Part shown: one piece after another, positions 13,160 to 28,100 of the stretch | Numbering within the stretch: the first letter of the stretch is position 1 | Layout: every line of letters begins with the position of its first letter | Assembly (NCBI GenBank): GCA_036346225.1 | Contig: JARFIW010000942.1 | Coordinates: 1,571,001-1,635,000 of the forward strand | Origin: Platerodrilus igneus | Taxonomy: Eukaryota; Arthropoda; Insecta; Coleoptera; Lycidae | DNA length: 64,000 nucleotides | Direction of reading: 5' to 3' | Notes under the pieces: generated by a model | The model's database searches: none | Told to the model about the DNA's origin: nothing | Seen by the model: only the letters and a program-made list of their open reading frames with translations | Program-made: the position numbers and the translations under genes

Positions 13160-16100
13160 GCGAACATTGAAGGGGAATTAAATTTACAATAATTACATCC
13201 TACGGAAAAGAATTAAATAATTATTCGTGAACCGTAATAAGAACACATCGAAAATGTAGTCCTACGAAAACGTAACAGGACGGACATGACCACGTGGTTG
13301 GTGTTTGATATGAGGTTAAGTTAAAAATAACATTGAACAAAACCAACTTCGAGTGTGTTATGTGACCTTCTCTTTGAGGGAAAATTTGAAATAGTGTGCG
13401 AGCTTTCATGAACCTTCACTTGCAGCTTTGGTAAGGAATGTTTTTCCATGCGTGGGATTTAGAAAACTTGTGTATGCCATAATAATGGGGTTACTTGCAC
13501 AGACAACTCAAGGATTGTGTTGAGTTAGGGGAGTTAATTAGCTGAAATTAAAACACTGAAGGGCTCTGGATATTGAAATAAAACTGAGTAATACTATAAG
13601 TTTTGTATTTATACTCCTTTACAATTTATATGCGAATTTTAAATGTAATTTGGTTGAAATTCAGGGAGTAGAAAATGAAGCGAACATGAAAGTGATTAGT
13701 TAGTTGAATGATAAATTACCAACGAAATTAGAGTTGGTTAAAAATTAAATGTAGTATTATCATACAAGGAAATTCGGAACATTTTAAAATATTAACAAAT
13801 ATTTACGTATAGGTTTACGTGTACGTATTGGTAGAATCAGACGGTTTGGTGCCCCTCAATTATAAGTAGAAAATCCTCTAGCGGTAAGGGATAGTGTATT
13901 GTAGTTTTTTATATTTTATCCATTTTATTTATTATTTTTATTTCTTTATTTTTATTTCGAATTTTTCTATTTTCTTTAATAATTGTTTATAGGAACCTAC
14001 TTTTGTACCACTGAAGTTAGCCGACACACCCTTATATTGTTACAGAATTCTCACCACTTCAGGGCAAATCAAAATTTATTAACGTAACACTCATTTTACC
14101 TGTAACAAAACTATGCTTGAATAATCACTCACCCTGAAAAGACTTCTCTTGTCTTAGTTAAGAGGCACCAAGTTGTTTTTTCTCAGCCATCCCTTTAACA
14201 TTATTCCCTACATGGAAGACAGTTGTTCTGCATTGGTCTTCTTTAATTTTGATTTCATAAATTGTATCATATAATATGTTAACTTTTTTTTGAAAATATT
14301 TTATAACTGACAGTTAGCATATCAAAAAAACTTTGTTGAACAAAGTGCCTTTCCCCTAATATGACTGTATCATTGAGGTAATTCGATATCCTTTTACACT
14401 GACCTAATTATTATCTTGTTCATAAACAAAATTTAACCTTCTCTTAACGTCTATCGAGATTAAATAATTGCAACATAAATACAAATACTTTCTTTTAAAA
14501 AAAAACCTAAATTCTTAAAGTTGATTTGGTTAGGTATTACTTAAAAAAAACATTAAATGAAATCCATAATCCATAATACTATCACTCTAATTTTCCGGTT
14601 TTTCATATTAAATTATATGATATTATACATTTCATTGTCCATACAAAATACTAAAGTTCAATTATTTAACTAATACTAAATTTCACCAATAAAGCTTACA
14701 TTTAAAATTCACATATACATAATTATAAAGTGCAGACATAAAAGCTCATATTTATTCAATGTTTAAATTTCAATTCTTTAAAACTTTTAGGATGCCCAGA
14801 GACCTGTAGCATTCCAATTTCTTTTTTCTAGCTAACAACCCCTTTAACTCGACACAAGACAAAATTCCAAATTATTGGAAGGGTAAATTTTTCAGATCCT
14901 AACCCCTTTAACCGGTCATAAAAATGTAAAATCCACAAACGTGCCCTGCCCTTGCAAGCATAGTTAAAAAATAGTAAAATGCATGCCTCGTTTTTCTCTG
15001 CGGGAATCTATTTTCTGATCTTGAAGCTGCATTTCTTTACGAGTAGCTTACTTGACCAAGCCATACTGATCTCAAATTTTGAAAAGTACTTAACGTCACT
15101 GAGGTTTTGAATATATGTGATAGGCTTTCAATTTTAATGTGCGTGTTTCTTTTAAGCTTTAAATTTTATAAAGGAATTTGAGGTAATATAATAAAAAAAT
15201 GTAATAATATTCTAAGCGATGGCCATATTTTTCGAACGATTTAATCGTGTCAGCAATTAGTGCTGATATCTGCTTCCTTAAATTGCATGATGCTTTGTAC
15301 TTGCATGACATTGTACTTTTAAAATAAAGTTTTTAATAAGAACATCCTTTAAAGTATCATAAACAAAGTTATTCTGCCAAGTTGGTTAATTCCAGGTGAA
15401 CTGAATTATTTTTGATCACAATAATCGCCTGACTCAACTGAATAAAATAAATTTCATTAAATCATTGGGTACATTTTACAGTAAAAAAAACTAACATTCC
15501 TGTCAAATAAAATTTATTTTTGATTTCAGACTTCCTGGAATGATATTGACAACCTAGTGAAGGATGCCGCCGCAAAAGGAGATCTTATTGCTAAACACAT
15601 AAAGCAGTTAAAATTACATACCAACCATATTAGTTTACATTTAACAGATCCTTATAAGGAGGATGGCCAAACTGATGATAGTGCTAATGAAGACCAAGAA
15701 ATATCTAAAGCACTGGCTCCTCAGGTTGTCGATATAGATCTTGCTCTTTCTGCTTTTGCAAATGCTAGAAGGTTTAAATTTATACAGTTGTGAATTCATT
15801 TGACCAGCAAACTTTGTAGGTATTATAGCCAGAGACGAACTGCTGCCAAAAAACAACAGAAAACAATTGAATCACAGGATAAAGCTCTTAAATCTGCCGA
15901 GAAAAAGACTAAACAGACTTTAAAAGAGGTTAGCCTTTTATGTTTTTGTTGTAGTAAATTTAGACTTTTGTTATAAACTTTTGCTGCAAATTACTAATAT
16001 TAGGTTTGCGTTGGAAGCTTGGCCAGTTAAAACTCTTGATGTTGTAGGTTCAACTTATTACAAATATTAATAAAGCTCGGAAGGTTTATTGGTTTGAAAA

Positions 16101-19100
16101 ATTCTTTTGGTTTATCAGTTCTGAAAATTATTTGGTTATAGCAGGACGTGATCAACAACAAAATGAATTAATTGTCAAAAGGTATATGAAACCAAATGAC
16201 ATTTACGTGCATGCTGACGTTCATGGTGCCAGTAGCATTATAATTAAAAATCCTAGTGGTCTACCAGTTCCTCCTAAAACATTAAATGAAGCCGGTACGA
16301 TGGCAATTTGTTACAGGTAAATAAGTGTCTTCAATATGCAGATTTTAATTGGTCGTTTTCAGTGTGGCATGGGATGCTAAGATTATAACAAACTCTTATT
16401 GGGTACTTGGAGAACAAGTTAGTAAAACAGCACCAGCAGGTGAATATCTAACAACTGGAAGTTTTATGATACGTGGTAAAAAGAATTTCTTACCTCCGTC
16501 TCATCTTATTTTGGGCTTAAGTTTTTTGTTCCGATTAGAAGACAGCTGTGTTGAGAAACATAAAGGAGAAAGAAAAATAATAACTGGTATTGATGATAGT
16601 GTCAGTATCACAGATAGTGAATTGAGCCATGATGAAGTTGAAGTTGAAATATTAGATGAAAGTGACGGTAAGTTGTGCATCTGATAAAACAGTATCAGAG
16701 TTTAGTGGTTCTGTATAAATATCAAACTCTTGTATCAAAACCCTTTCTAAATTAATTCCAGAATCGAAATTGATGCTGCAGATTGAGTGTTTTAGTAAGA
16801 GATTTGACATGAATTTGCAGATTTCAGATGTTTATCCTGCGTAATCTTAAAATTTTACACATGTTGGCTTGGGTCTATGTGCATAATTTTCTTGTTTACG
16901 ACATTGTTTATGTTGTGATAAACCTAAAAAGAAACAATGTGCATTTTTCTTAATAAATAAATAAAAACTATTTTAACCACTATGAATGGTTTAATTTCCA
17001 AAGAAGATTAAGAAAAATACAAAACAAACCACAACAAACATACAGGGAGTATTTAAATAATGCAGTTATGTCCATTAAATATACCAGCACTGCTTACATG
17101 CTGTAGCGATTTTTATTTTTTACGATGCGTGCCAATTATACGGATAATCTGCCAACATTAAGAATGTCGTATGATACGACGTCAATGTTTCAAATTAAGA
17201 TACGATATGTTTCGAACACGTTTAAAATAATTGAGGCAGGCTTAATTACCATATTTGCACGTCAGATGTGGTAGTACTGTTGTAGTATCTCGTGAATATA
17301 AACTACCCGTCTACAGCAAAACACCTTTGTCTGAACTCGAAAGTATTTATTTTACTGTTTTTAGAATAGGATTACAACTTTTTGTGTCCTGCCACCGTAT
17401 TTCTACTTTGACAGTTCCCCTTTCATGGCAAACTTACCAAAACTATATAAACATGACAAAACGACAAACCTGCACTAACAATACATTTTACTACAACTAA
17501 CCCATAGAACAATTTATATTTAAACCCTTTCCGACAACTGTACTTTAAAGAGAATTAAAGTTTTTACGTGTACCAGTTGGGAACATTGAAGACTGCTATG
17601 CTGACGGCTAACTTGACTATCACCTCGGGAGAGTTAGAAATGGGCTAGGTTGAAATTTTGTTAGTTAAGCTGAAAACAATTTAAATTTTAAGTTTGAACG
17701 TCACTGTATCTGACAAGTATTAATAAAAAAAAATTCTAATTTTAGGATAGATCAGAAACTCTTTCGGAGTTGATAATTTAAAATTTTTGATCTAATTTCT
17801 TGGAAAATTTACCATGCTTCTTCAATATAGAGAAAATTACCACAATAAGAATAATTCTATTTCATAATAAATACTGTGTTTCAAATAATAACGGTATTTA
17901 ACAAATCAAAAGTTTCTTAGACTTTGGTTATCTTAAAAAAATAGTTGAATAAAATTTTATTATGTGACAATTCTTCGAATGTGTATCAGATCTGACAGCC
18001 ACGTACAAATTTAATTTAAAACTGTAATTTCCAGCGATCTTAATATAAATCTAATTTCAGTATATAAGTAGGCTTAATCTTTTCTAAGCTTATCTTGAGT
18101 GAGAGCTTAAAATATTACAAAGTTTGGAGAAGAATGTTTCTTTCAAGAGATAATATATACGGTCGTAAAAAAAATTACATGTGGTTACTCAGTCGGGTGA
18201 CGTGTCCTACAAACTGGAATGATGGTGATTTCGCGACCAGGAATTTAACCAATTATGGGAAAGGGGGTTGTGGAACAGATCCGTTCAAGGATTTACCAAT
18301 AATTAACTCACTCTTAACCACTGGCCGCTGACTGCTACCCTTACGTTGGTTGTGCCCAAGTTCCAGCTAGTTGATTGCTCAAGGGGATGCAATGGACCCA
18401 GACATCCCGAATTGGATGACCTATCGTCCTTCCTGACTCGTGGCTGTTTTTATTGTTCTGCCCATACCTTCATCGAGCTCTGGGTGTTTGAATTCTGACC
18501 ACCCATCAGGTTTGCAAAAATTAGTAGACATTTTTACCGATAACTTGCAAGCCCATAAGTTTGATGTGCCTGTAGACGAATGGGACTTTATCCTGGTGCA
18601 AATGATCCTAAATTGCCTGAATGTGCTCACAATTTTGAGTTGCATCAGGATCCCTCTTCTGTCTCATCCTATGGAGAGTTAATTGCTTACTTGGAAAAAC
18701 TTTCAAATCTTTATCAAATTTGTCAGTCAATCATAAATCTGATTTAAACAAAGTTGTTCATACTAACAACAATGCTAGGTCTCACTCTGCTGTTTCCATG
18801 TTAGTACATACTAGTCATAATGTAGTTAAATGTCCGCTTTGTCACCAGGACCATACTCGTTATCGTTGTAATGATTTCGTTAAACTTTCTTCTCAGGATC
18901 GCTACAATGTTGTAAAAATAAACATCAACTTTGTATCAACTGTCTTAGTAGTTCCCACATTTTGAATAAATGCAGATCCACTGTTTCTTGCCGCCAATGT
19001 AATCAACGTCATCATTTTTTGTTGTCTAAACCTGCTTTCGATACTAGTACCAAGGCTCGCTTCAGCTCTGCTCCCGCATCCTCTAAGGTTTGACCTTGTA

Positions 19101-22100
19101 CTAGTTCCGCTATTCAGGACCGCTACACGCTTTCTGCTCCTCTTGCCTCTGAGGAAACATTGACTTGGTTTAGCAGTAGTGGCCTATCGACTTCGAATGT
19201 TGTTTTATTTAATTCGCTCCCTAAAACTTCAGTCGTGTTACTTTCCACAGTTCAGGTAGAAATCGCTGACTGCTCTGGTTCTTTCCAGAAATTTCGTTGT
19301 TTACTCGACTCTGGTAACATGACTTCTTTTATTTCGCAAAATAGTGTGAAACGTTTGGGTTTTCGCATTACTCCGCATTCTCTAATCCTTAGTGGTCGAG
19401 GCTCCATGTGCTCCTCGACTGTACATGGTGCTATAACCGGTTTGCTCTAACCAATAGGTACTTCCTCACCTATTATTAATTTCGAAGCTGTCGTACTTCC
19501 TAAAATTTGTGAAAATGTATCTACCACTAATATTTCTTCTGAAAATTTTGCTCATCTAGCTAATATCAAGGTAGCTGATCCCTCTTTGCTCAATCTGGAC
19601 CGATTGATTTATTACTTGGCGCGGATATTTTTTCTAAAGTTTTATTTAATGGCCGCATTCGAGGTTCAAGTGATCAACCTGTTTTTGGGTATATTCTAAT
19701 GGGAGCTATTCCTGCCGCACCCTCTTCACAGATCACTAGCTTATTTTGTATGACATAGTCTGTTTCCCCTTTGGAAGATATTGTCACTAAATTATGGGAA
19801 GTTGAAGATGTTTCTGAGACTAAACCTTCCACACTTAATGAAATCTTCGCCGCAAAGAGCAAGGACGGTATGTTGTCTCACTACCCTTTAAAGATCCAAA
19901 ACCTTACTTTCCTGGTAGTCGTGATCTTGCTTTACAGCGTTTTGTATCTTTAAAAAATCGTCTAATTAAACAGCTCGCAGTTTATGAACAATGCGTTTCG
20001 TTTATGCGCGACTATTTAAATTCCAAACACATGCAACCTGTTCAAGTTGGTTCTATATTCGGTCCGTAGGACCATATTATGTTAATGCAGCGGTTAACTT
20101 TGATAACCACAGATGGTGAGATCAGTGGACATCTATACTTAACAATAAGAATAGCGGAAACTTTCAAGTACTTACGTACGTTATTAGATTTAGCAGTGTT
20201 TGAAAAACTAGTAACGTTGATTTTTTGACCGGTGTTCGTATCTGTCTAACAAAAAACCATTGCGACGCACAGAACAGTTTTAACTAAGTTTTCGCGGTAA
20301 ATCAATAACAGAGTAGCTTATAGGCTGAATCGCAACAAATCTAATGACATTTAATGTCCACAGGGCAGATGCAAGTTTACCTGCAAGCTTCATCTTATGT
20401 TATAACTAACAGTAAATTAACTATAAATACAAACGGAACACCGATTCTTGCTTATTTCATGGAATGTATAACGCATGCTAGTTTACCTTTGCGAAGCAAA
20501 GGCAACTATTATAGAATAAATAGGTAATATTTGTTAAATAAAAGTTCATAAGATTTGAACTAACATATAAAGTGCAAAGTTGTTTAGGTTAGAATTTTTA
20601 GGAGGCGCTTCTTAAAAGAAATAAAACAAGATAGTTGGAAATTAAATTTTACATACAGCATGCAGAAATGAATCGATTTCGGAAATTTAATGTAACCAAT
20701 TTAGCACAAATTCGAACATAGAAACGACAACTAGACTTTGTTTGATTTCTCTGAATTGCCTACGTCACATGAAGGTTTGTCTATATAACCTAATGGAAGT
20801 TAAATAGGAGATTAGTTATTCAGTCCTCATTTAAATGCCGTGATGCAGTAGAAATAATAATAAATCACGCAGTAATAATACTACAGTTCTAGTAGTTGAA
20901 ATTATTTTTTGAAATAGCGAAGGAAAAGTGTTTTAAACATACAGAAGTAAGCGAGATTATTGGAAGTACCTAAAATGAATTAAAATGGATAATTAATGAA
21001 GAAATAATAATTGACTACTGTGAGATGTTTTTTTTTTAATTTGAATAAAAGCATATATGGGATTGGAATGACAATATTGATGGTATTTAATGGAGAATGT
21101 TTAATGATTGCTACGATTTTGGACATGGATTGATGAGTACGTGCTAAACAGAGGCAACAACAACCAGTATTATTTACATGGTAAAATAAAATTTCTATTT
21201 TCAAAATTTTTAAAAAGGACATTTTGATTTATTAAAGTTTATTATAAGAGTATTTTGTGTGCTGGTATTTGAAATTAGAGTAGAGCGTGTATGTACAGGT
21301 TGATAATTCGATTGAGCGATGTCCACCTTTGCTGAGGTTGTGCCATTATAAAACATTTATTAAACCTAACTGATCAGGTAGGTTTAAAATCCGATTTTAA
21401 TGGGTGGACATTAAGTTATTTATCTTATCCTGACAAATTTTGTACGTATTAAGATTTAATTAAGGAGTGTTTGATGAATGCAATTAAGATTAGAGTGTGC
21501 TCATCCTGATTATAAAAGAGACTGGACTCTAATTTAATATAAGTGAGTGATTATTGAGAAGTTATATTTTTGTTGGATTTAAGAAATTGTTGTTCCGTTG
21601 TGGCAATTTTTGAACTCTACTTTAGATTTTAATATTTGTATGAAATTGTTTTTTAGAGGTTATATGTAATATATTGTTTGTTAGGGAAAAGCTGTTGTGG
21701 ATGTAGTAATTGTTATTTGAAAGATTGTTAAAGAATATTTCGTGTCATTATAAATTTGATATCTGTTTCTATTGTTTTATTTAAATTGAACTAGAAAAAA
21801 TAATTAGGACAACACTTTTATTAAGCACTTCAGACCACAGAATCTTTTATTGGTTTCCAACATCGGGCCTTTTCAGTCCACAGTTCTATTATTGTCTCCC
21901 AACATCATGACCCCACCATAAGAGTTTACATTTATAAATATTTGGTGTACACTTTTGTGGTTTAAAATAATTAATCACCCTGCAATTCCTGCTAATTTGT
22001 ATGGTTCAGAAATAAAACATTTATTTTGTTGTTTTTAAGATTATGATTTAAATAGAACTACCAATTTTATTAAAATACATTGCTTTTGAACACTATTATA

Positions 22101-25100
22101 CTTGAAATCAGATTTAATTTATCAATTTAAGATTATTCTCTTTTTGCATTTCGATTTTGTTTAACGTGTCGTCAAACCGTTACCCCGTGCTTGTCTAGAT
22201 GGTGCAATAGGTTTTACTGAACTTGCAAACAATATTATTTAAATCATTTTACAAAATGAACATGAGTATTAATTATAAATGGGCTTACCTTTTGTCCATC
22301 TAAATAGTTAAGTTACGGTAAAGCCAATTAATGAATCTTTTGTATTACGGCATTTGGCAGGGTTGAAATGCTAATGATATTGTTGTTTGTCTACATAAAC
22401 CAGGTTGTTGGTCTAAATCCACTTATAAGCTTTCTTAATGGTATATGTTCATTGTTCATCTTCCTAAAAATGTAAACAGGAACACAAGGTAATACAAAGG
22501 TAAGGATTTGGATAAGTACAACCCAGGTAAACTCCACTATTTTATATTTTAAAACACTGCCGCCACATTTCTTCAAGATATGGTAGACACATTCAGGATG
22601 AACGATGGTCGTTCATTATAACACTTCATTCACACCATCCCTACTACATTGCGCATTCTGATTGGTCGAGACAATGACACGCATCCTTTCAACTGTGGGA
22701 AATCGTAGTTGACATTCCTTTTGAAATACATAATAATGATTATTTCTCCCTAGCTGTCGGGGAACTCAAGACCACAAGAACACTTTACAATCAAATTATT
22801 TATAAAAATCCCGAGGATAATTTACACAACCTATTTTCTAGCTAAATTACAATGTGTAATACCTCCAGATTAATTATACAAAAAACATCCTCTGTGTTTA
22901 ATTATTAATTAGAATCTTTGTTAAGCTCTTTGAAGAGTAACCATGTGTAATCTTAATTGAATAGGGTCACTAATTATTACGTTTTAATATTCTGGAAGCT
23001 GCTGATTTAGTAACACCGGTTTCCTGTTCAATTTTGTTACATAATGTTCTTAGATTAGTTTTCTCACATGCTAAAGGCTGCAACAGAAGTTTGCTCTTGA
23101 TTATGAACTGCATATTGTTTCGTTCTAGGTTTATCAAAACATCCAAACTATTTTAAATTTCTTTCTAACTGTTAATGTGGCGGTTAACTTCAATAACCAC
23201 AGAAATGCGGACACCTTTAAGTACTTACCTAAGTTATTAGATTTAGCGGTGTTTGAAAAACTAGTATTAAAAAACGTTGGCTTTTGACTGAAGTTCATAT
23301 CTCTTTACAAAACATCAGAACGATGCACAACACTCTTTGAAACTAAGTTTTCGTGGTACATCAATAACACAAAGTAACTTGAAGGCTGAATCGCGACAAA
23401 TCTAATGGCATTTAATTTCCACTAGGCGGATGCGAGGTTACTTGCGAGCTTGATATTATGTTAATATCTAACAGTCAATTAAATTATATACAAACGGAAC
23501 ATTGTGAAACAACCATTTGTTGCTATTGATAATCAAATACAACTTCTTTTAAGCTATGATAACTCTCCAGATGATTTTATAACAAAATAAAACGACTATT
23601 TTATTCAAGAGTTTACTCTGTAATTAATACACTTAATTATTTTATAACGAAACATACCGCCCACCAAAATGCAAGGCATTTTTTGAAAAGAAACTAATTA
23701 GCAAGGGTATGACGGAAATGTAGAAAAGGCGAACAAAGGAAAAAATTCAATTAATGAGAAGAAAAACATAGAAACAATTATTGTGAACAGAACAAAAAAT
23801 TACAAACAAGGTAAAGGACAGAGCTTAGCGACAGGGCACTTCAGCTTGCCTTGAGCAGTAGTGATGATGACAACGCGAACGACACAATCAGTTTCCGGAT
23901 GTACCGCCACGACACGTTTAAGGGACCAACGAAGAGGTGGAACGTTCTCGACTTTAATTAGCACTGAGGTATCCAAAAGAACTGGAGGAGACGCTTTGTG
24001 TCACCTGGACCGTTGCTGGAACGTATGCAAATACTCCTTAGACCAACCGACCAGATGTCTTGATGAATTCGTTGGAGCAATTGCCAACGATAAAGGCGGT
24101 TGAGCGGAAGGTCGCAAAGGGCAGGCTCTGGAATAGCGGTTAAAGGTGTCAAAGTCTGAAAGTGACCTGGTCAAGTCATCGGGGTCACTGCTCATGGGTG
24201 TGAGAGGGCCGAGTTTAAGATGGACTCAATTTGAACAAAGACTGGTCAGTTTTTTGTAGGTCAATACTTGTTCACCTACGGTACGAAGAAGCAAGGTTTT
24301 AACGGACTTCCCACCCGCTTCTCACAAACTACCAAAATGAGGTGCAGCGGGCGGTATAAAATGCCAAGAAATATATTCTGTAGAGATAGCGGACTTGAGG
24401 TAGAAAAATTTATAGACGTCGGAGAGGATGTCATTATAGTGAACCAGACTATCAAATCGATCGATAAAGGTTTCGAGCGTACTGATATTGCCGTCAAATG
24501 AAGGGAGAATCAACGGCAGTAGTATCACTTTGGATTTTGCACTGAGTGAAGGTGCGGATCCACCTTCTACAGGGGGAGGGGCATGATTGATTGGAAATAG
24601 CTTGAAATGCAGGGCTTTAACAAGAAAAAAGGTGTTGTCAAAGCACTTTCTGATTGAATCCTCTATTTCAAACTGATTATCTGCGTCTTCATCCGAAGCG
24701 ATTTCACCAATAATGAAATTATGTTGCTCAAAAAAGTTTTCCTTAATTGTGTCGATCGACGTGTATTGAGCCCGGAAGAGTTCTCAAACACAGGGTTCAA
24801 CTACAGTCTTGTTAGAGATTTCAAAAATCTCCTGAAGGTAGTTAATTTGTGTGTTTCTTATAAAATACGCCTTTTTGAGTCTGTTTGCCATGATTAGAAA
24901 TTACTAAAATGAAAGCGAAGAAATGCAATCGGGAAAAATATGCAAAAGCAAAAGGAATTTTTTAATGTATGCACTAATATAAAGCAGGCAATTAGTATTG
25001 ATTACCGCACTTTATGTGAAAATCCAAATTAAACACTACAAATAGTTTAAAGACCAAATTCAAATATTAATTAACCAAGTATGTAACTATAAGATAATAA

Positions 25101-28100
25101 CTACCAAGATACATAAATGCTATACTTTGATAAGCGGTATCTAACAACGCAAGGTAATAATAATTTTAGAGTTTGTAGATAACATTCAGATCCGGCGAGA
25201 ATTGATCATATATGTTAATGCGGCGGTTAACTTCGGTAACCACAGATGATACAGATAAGTGGACTTGTATATTTAATATTAAGAAATAGCGGAAACCTTC
25301 AAGTATTTACCTAAGTTATTAGATTTAGCGGTGTTCGAAAAACTAGCAGTAAAAAATGTCTACTTTGGACAGAAGTTCATATCTCTTTACAAAACATCAT
25401 AGCGACGAACAGTACTCTTTGAAACTAAGTTTTTGCGGTACATCAATAACACAAAGTAGCTTGAAGGCTGAATTGCGACAAATCTAATGGCATTTAATAT
25501 CCACAAGATGTATGCAAGGTTACCTGCATGCTTGATATTATGTTAATATCTAACGGTCAATTAAATTATATACAAACTGAACATTATAAAACAACCATTT
25601 TTTGCTATTGATAATCAGATACAACTTCTTTTAAGCTATGATTACTCTCCAGATGATTTTATATTAAAAAAAAACAACTATTTTATGCAAGAGTTTACTC
25701 TGTAATTAAAACACCTAATTATTTTATAACGGAACACTAACTTTTTAATAATTGCAGTATTTGGTTGCCGTCTTTCAGAATACTTGTATTTATTTAGAAA
25801 GGAATTAGTAGTTATTTTGTATTAATCGCACAATTACCATGTTAAAGTATAATGCTTCTGCAGATATTGAAATTCTTTTACAGTCAATTATGCAGTTAAC
25901 ATGTTGCATTACTCGCGAATCTCCGGAATCTTTTATTTCACAGGATGCCATCATTTTAAAAGCAATTTAAGTACACTTGTACTTGGGAGGTAATGTGGTA
26001 GTTTCCAATTGCCTTCCATATTGCAGTAGTGTCTTAGAATGCCATACCAACCCCTATGGTCTATTACATGCCGAAATTCGCCCTGTAAACATTTCTATAA
26101 GTTTCTAATTTGTAAGTGATTTCGTGCCAATAATTTAAAAAGACTTGTGCGTGCATTTCCGTCCCTTTTGATAGTCGCGTCGGCGCTCGAGATTGCGCAG
26201 ACGCAGAGGGAAAGAAAGTGGTGAATTTCCGACGCATCAGGACTAGTCAGCCAGACGTCGAGCCTAGTGGTTTATCTTTGTGCCGTTTCTTGTCTTCTTT
26301 TTCAGGTTATGTAGGTTTCCTTTTATCTACCTAATTATCGTTCCTCATACCAGTTCCTTTACCGTTCCGCTACAGAAGAAGAAGACAAATTTGAATTTGG
26401 ATTCGACAAGGGGGCCTAAAGGATGACCCACGCCCTCAATTCTCCCCGACGCCAGCTGCCGCCAAAATAGCCGTAATGCTGTGAGAAGTCCTACAGTTTA
26501 CGTGAGTACCTTTTATTTTCCTTTATAATTAAAATAAACATTTTTTGTATGTGATAATAATTTGAGCAAAGGTATGACGTAACCGTTTATTGCACAATAT
26601 TTTGCAATTATTTATCATTGTTACCGACGGTCGTAGTGGCTCTCATACATTGCTGCCGGGACTTTAAAAAGTATACCTTGAGTGTAGACCTAAAGTGTAA
26701 CAGGTCTCTGCCACTCTGAGTAGCGAAAGGACTGGTACTGTCTTTCGGCGACCTGTCTTAGTCTGGTTCTTTACTGAAACACACAAGCCATTCCACCTGT
26801 TCTAGTATCCTAGAACTTCTTCAAGGTGCTGGCCTATTTAGAACGGATATCATACATACTCACTAAAAATAGTAATCGTTTTGCTTGAAATTCAAGTTTC
26901 ACGTCTAACCGTCTATTGCTAACCCCTCTCTGAACAACGCTTATAACAATGGCTTCCTTACTGTATCAGTGACATACTGCACAACAACTTAACTGACCAC
27001 CAAATTGGGTCCAGTGCAGCTTAATGAGATTTTTCTGCATTTGTAATCTGAAAATATAATTTTTTTAGAAGACAATGAAGAAAAACATTCTACAGACAAT
27101 ACTGAATCCAAAGAACAAGATTCTGCTGATGTTAAGAATGAGTTTTCACGAAGTGAAACTGATTCAGATTCTGAGGGAAATCCACACTTTCCTGTCACAC
27201 ACATAAAAATTCAACTTTCGGAGGACTCTAAGTATTTTCATTATAGTCGTGTTATTTTTAAGTTATTTGTTTTAGGATAAACATTATAGCTGAACCTCCA
27301 GCTACGTATCTTCCAAAACCAAAAGAGGCTCTCGGCTCTAAAAACAAAAAACCCCAGGTTCAAAAAGGTTTGCATATATATTATTTATTAGTGTTCTGTA
27401 CTTAACGTTATCATAGTTCTAGAAGCAATGGATGAAAATATAAAACAGTCACAAGTACAATCTAAACGAGGCCAGAAAAGTAAGCTGAAGAAGATTAAAG
27501 CCAAATATAAAGATCAAGATGACGAAGAAAGAAAACTACGAATGGATATTTTACAAGTATTATTGTTTTACTTTTGTTTTTTTCTCAATATGTGTTTTAG
27601 TCAGCTGGTTCAGCTAAGGATCCTAAGAAGAACAAGAGTAAGGACATACAAAATAGTAAAAATAAAAAAGGTGTCCCGCCCAAAGCTCCTAAAATTCCAA
27701 TTCAAAGAACTGAAAACCCTGATGAACCTGATGAAGAGGAGGTAGTTGCACAAGCTGATATTGATATGGTAGATACCTTAACTGGACAACCGTTAGCAGA
27801 TGATGAACTTTTATTTGCTATACCTGTAATTGCTCCATATAATTCTGTTAATAATTATAAGTATGTTAAATTTTTTAACTAACATGACACTTTTACATGT
27901 ATTCTTACAGATTTAAAGTTAAAGTTACCCCTGGTACAGGTAAACGAGGAAAAGCTGCACGTGTTGCAGTTGCCATGTTTTTAAGAGATCGTAACACAAC
28001 TCAGCGTGAAAAGGATTTACTCAAAGCAGTGAAGGAAGAACAGCTAGCTAGAAATATACCAGGAAAAGTCAAGATTTCAGCCGCGATTAAATATTGTTCG

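Larger units (their letters stand above)
23170..25736 (-). mobile_element. Internally deleted BEL/Pao retrotransposon with both LTRs
   Basis: LTRs at 23170-23654 and 25213-25736 have TG...CA ends in plus orientation (TGTTAATG...GGAACA or GAAACA). The element is flanked on both sides by CTAAC (23165-23169 and 25737-25741), a 5-bp target duplication. The interior on the minus strand holds only a gag start and the integrase C-terminal domain, so most of pol is deleted. A purine-rich GGTGGGCGG, read on the minus strand, lies directly before the 23.6 kb LTR, as a polypurine tract would, which confirms minus orientation. Length 2567 bp. It cannot encode its own reverse transcriptase and would need a helper. 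Confidence 0.88.

Noticed and set aside
13010..13192. 60-aa ORF with a poly(His-Thr) run
   Set aside because: It is the (AC)n microsatellite read in frame.
18095..18331. 78-aa ORF before the BEL/Pao remnant
   Set aside because: No recognisable motif; kept only as a comment in the intron entry.
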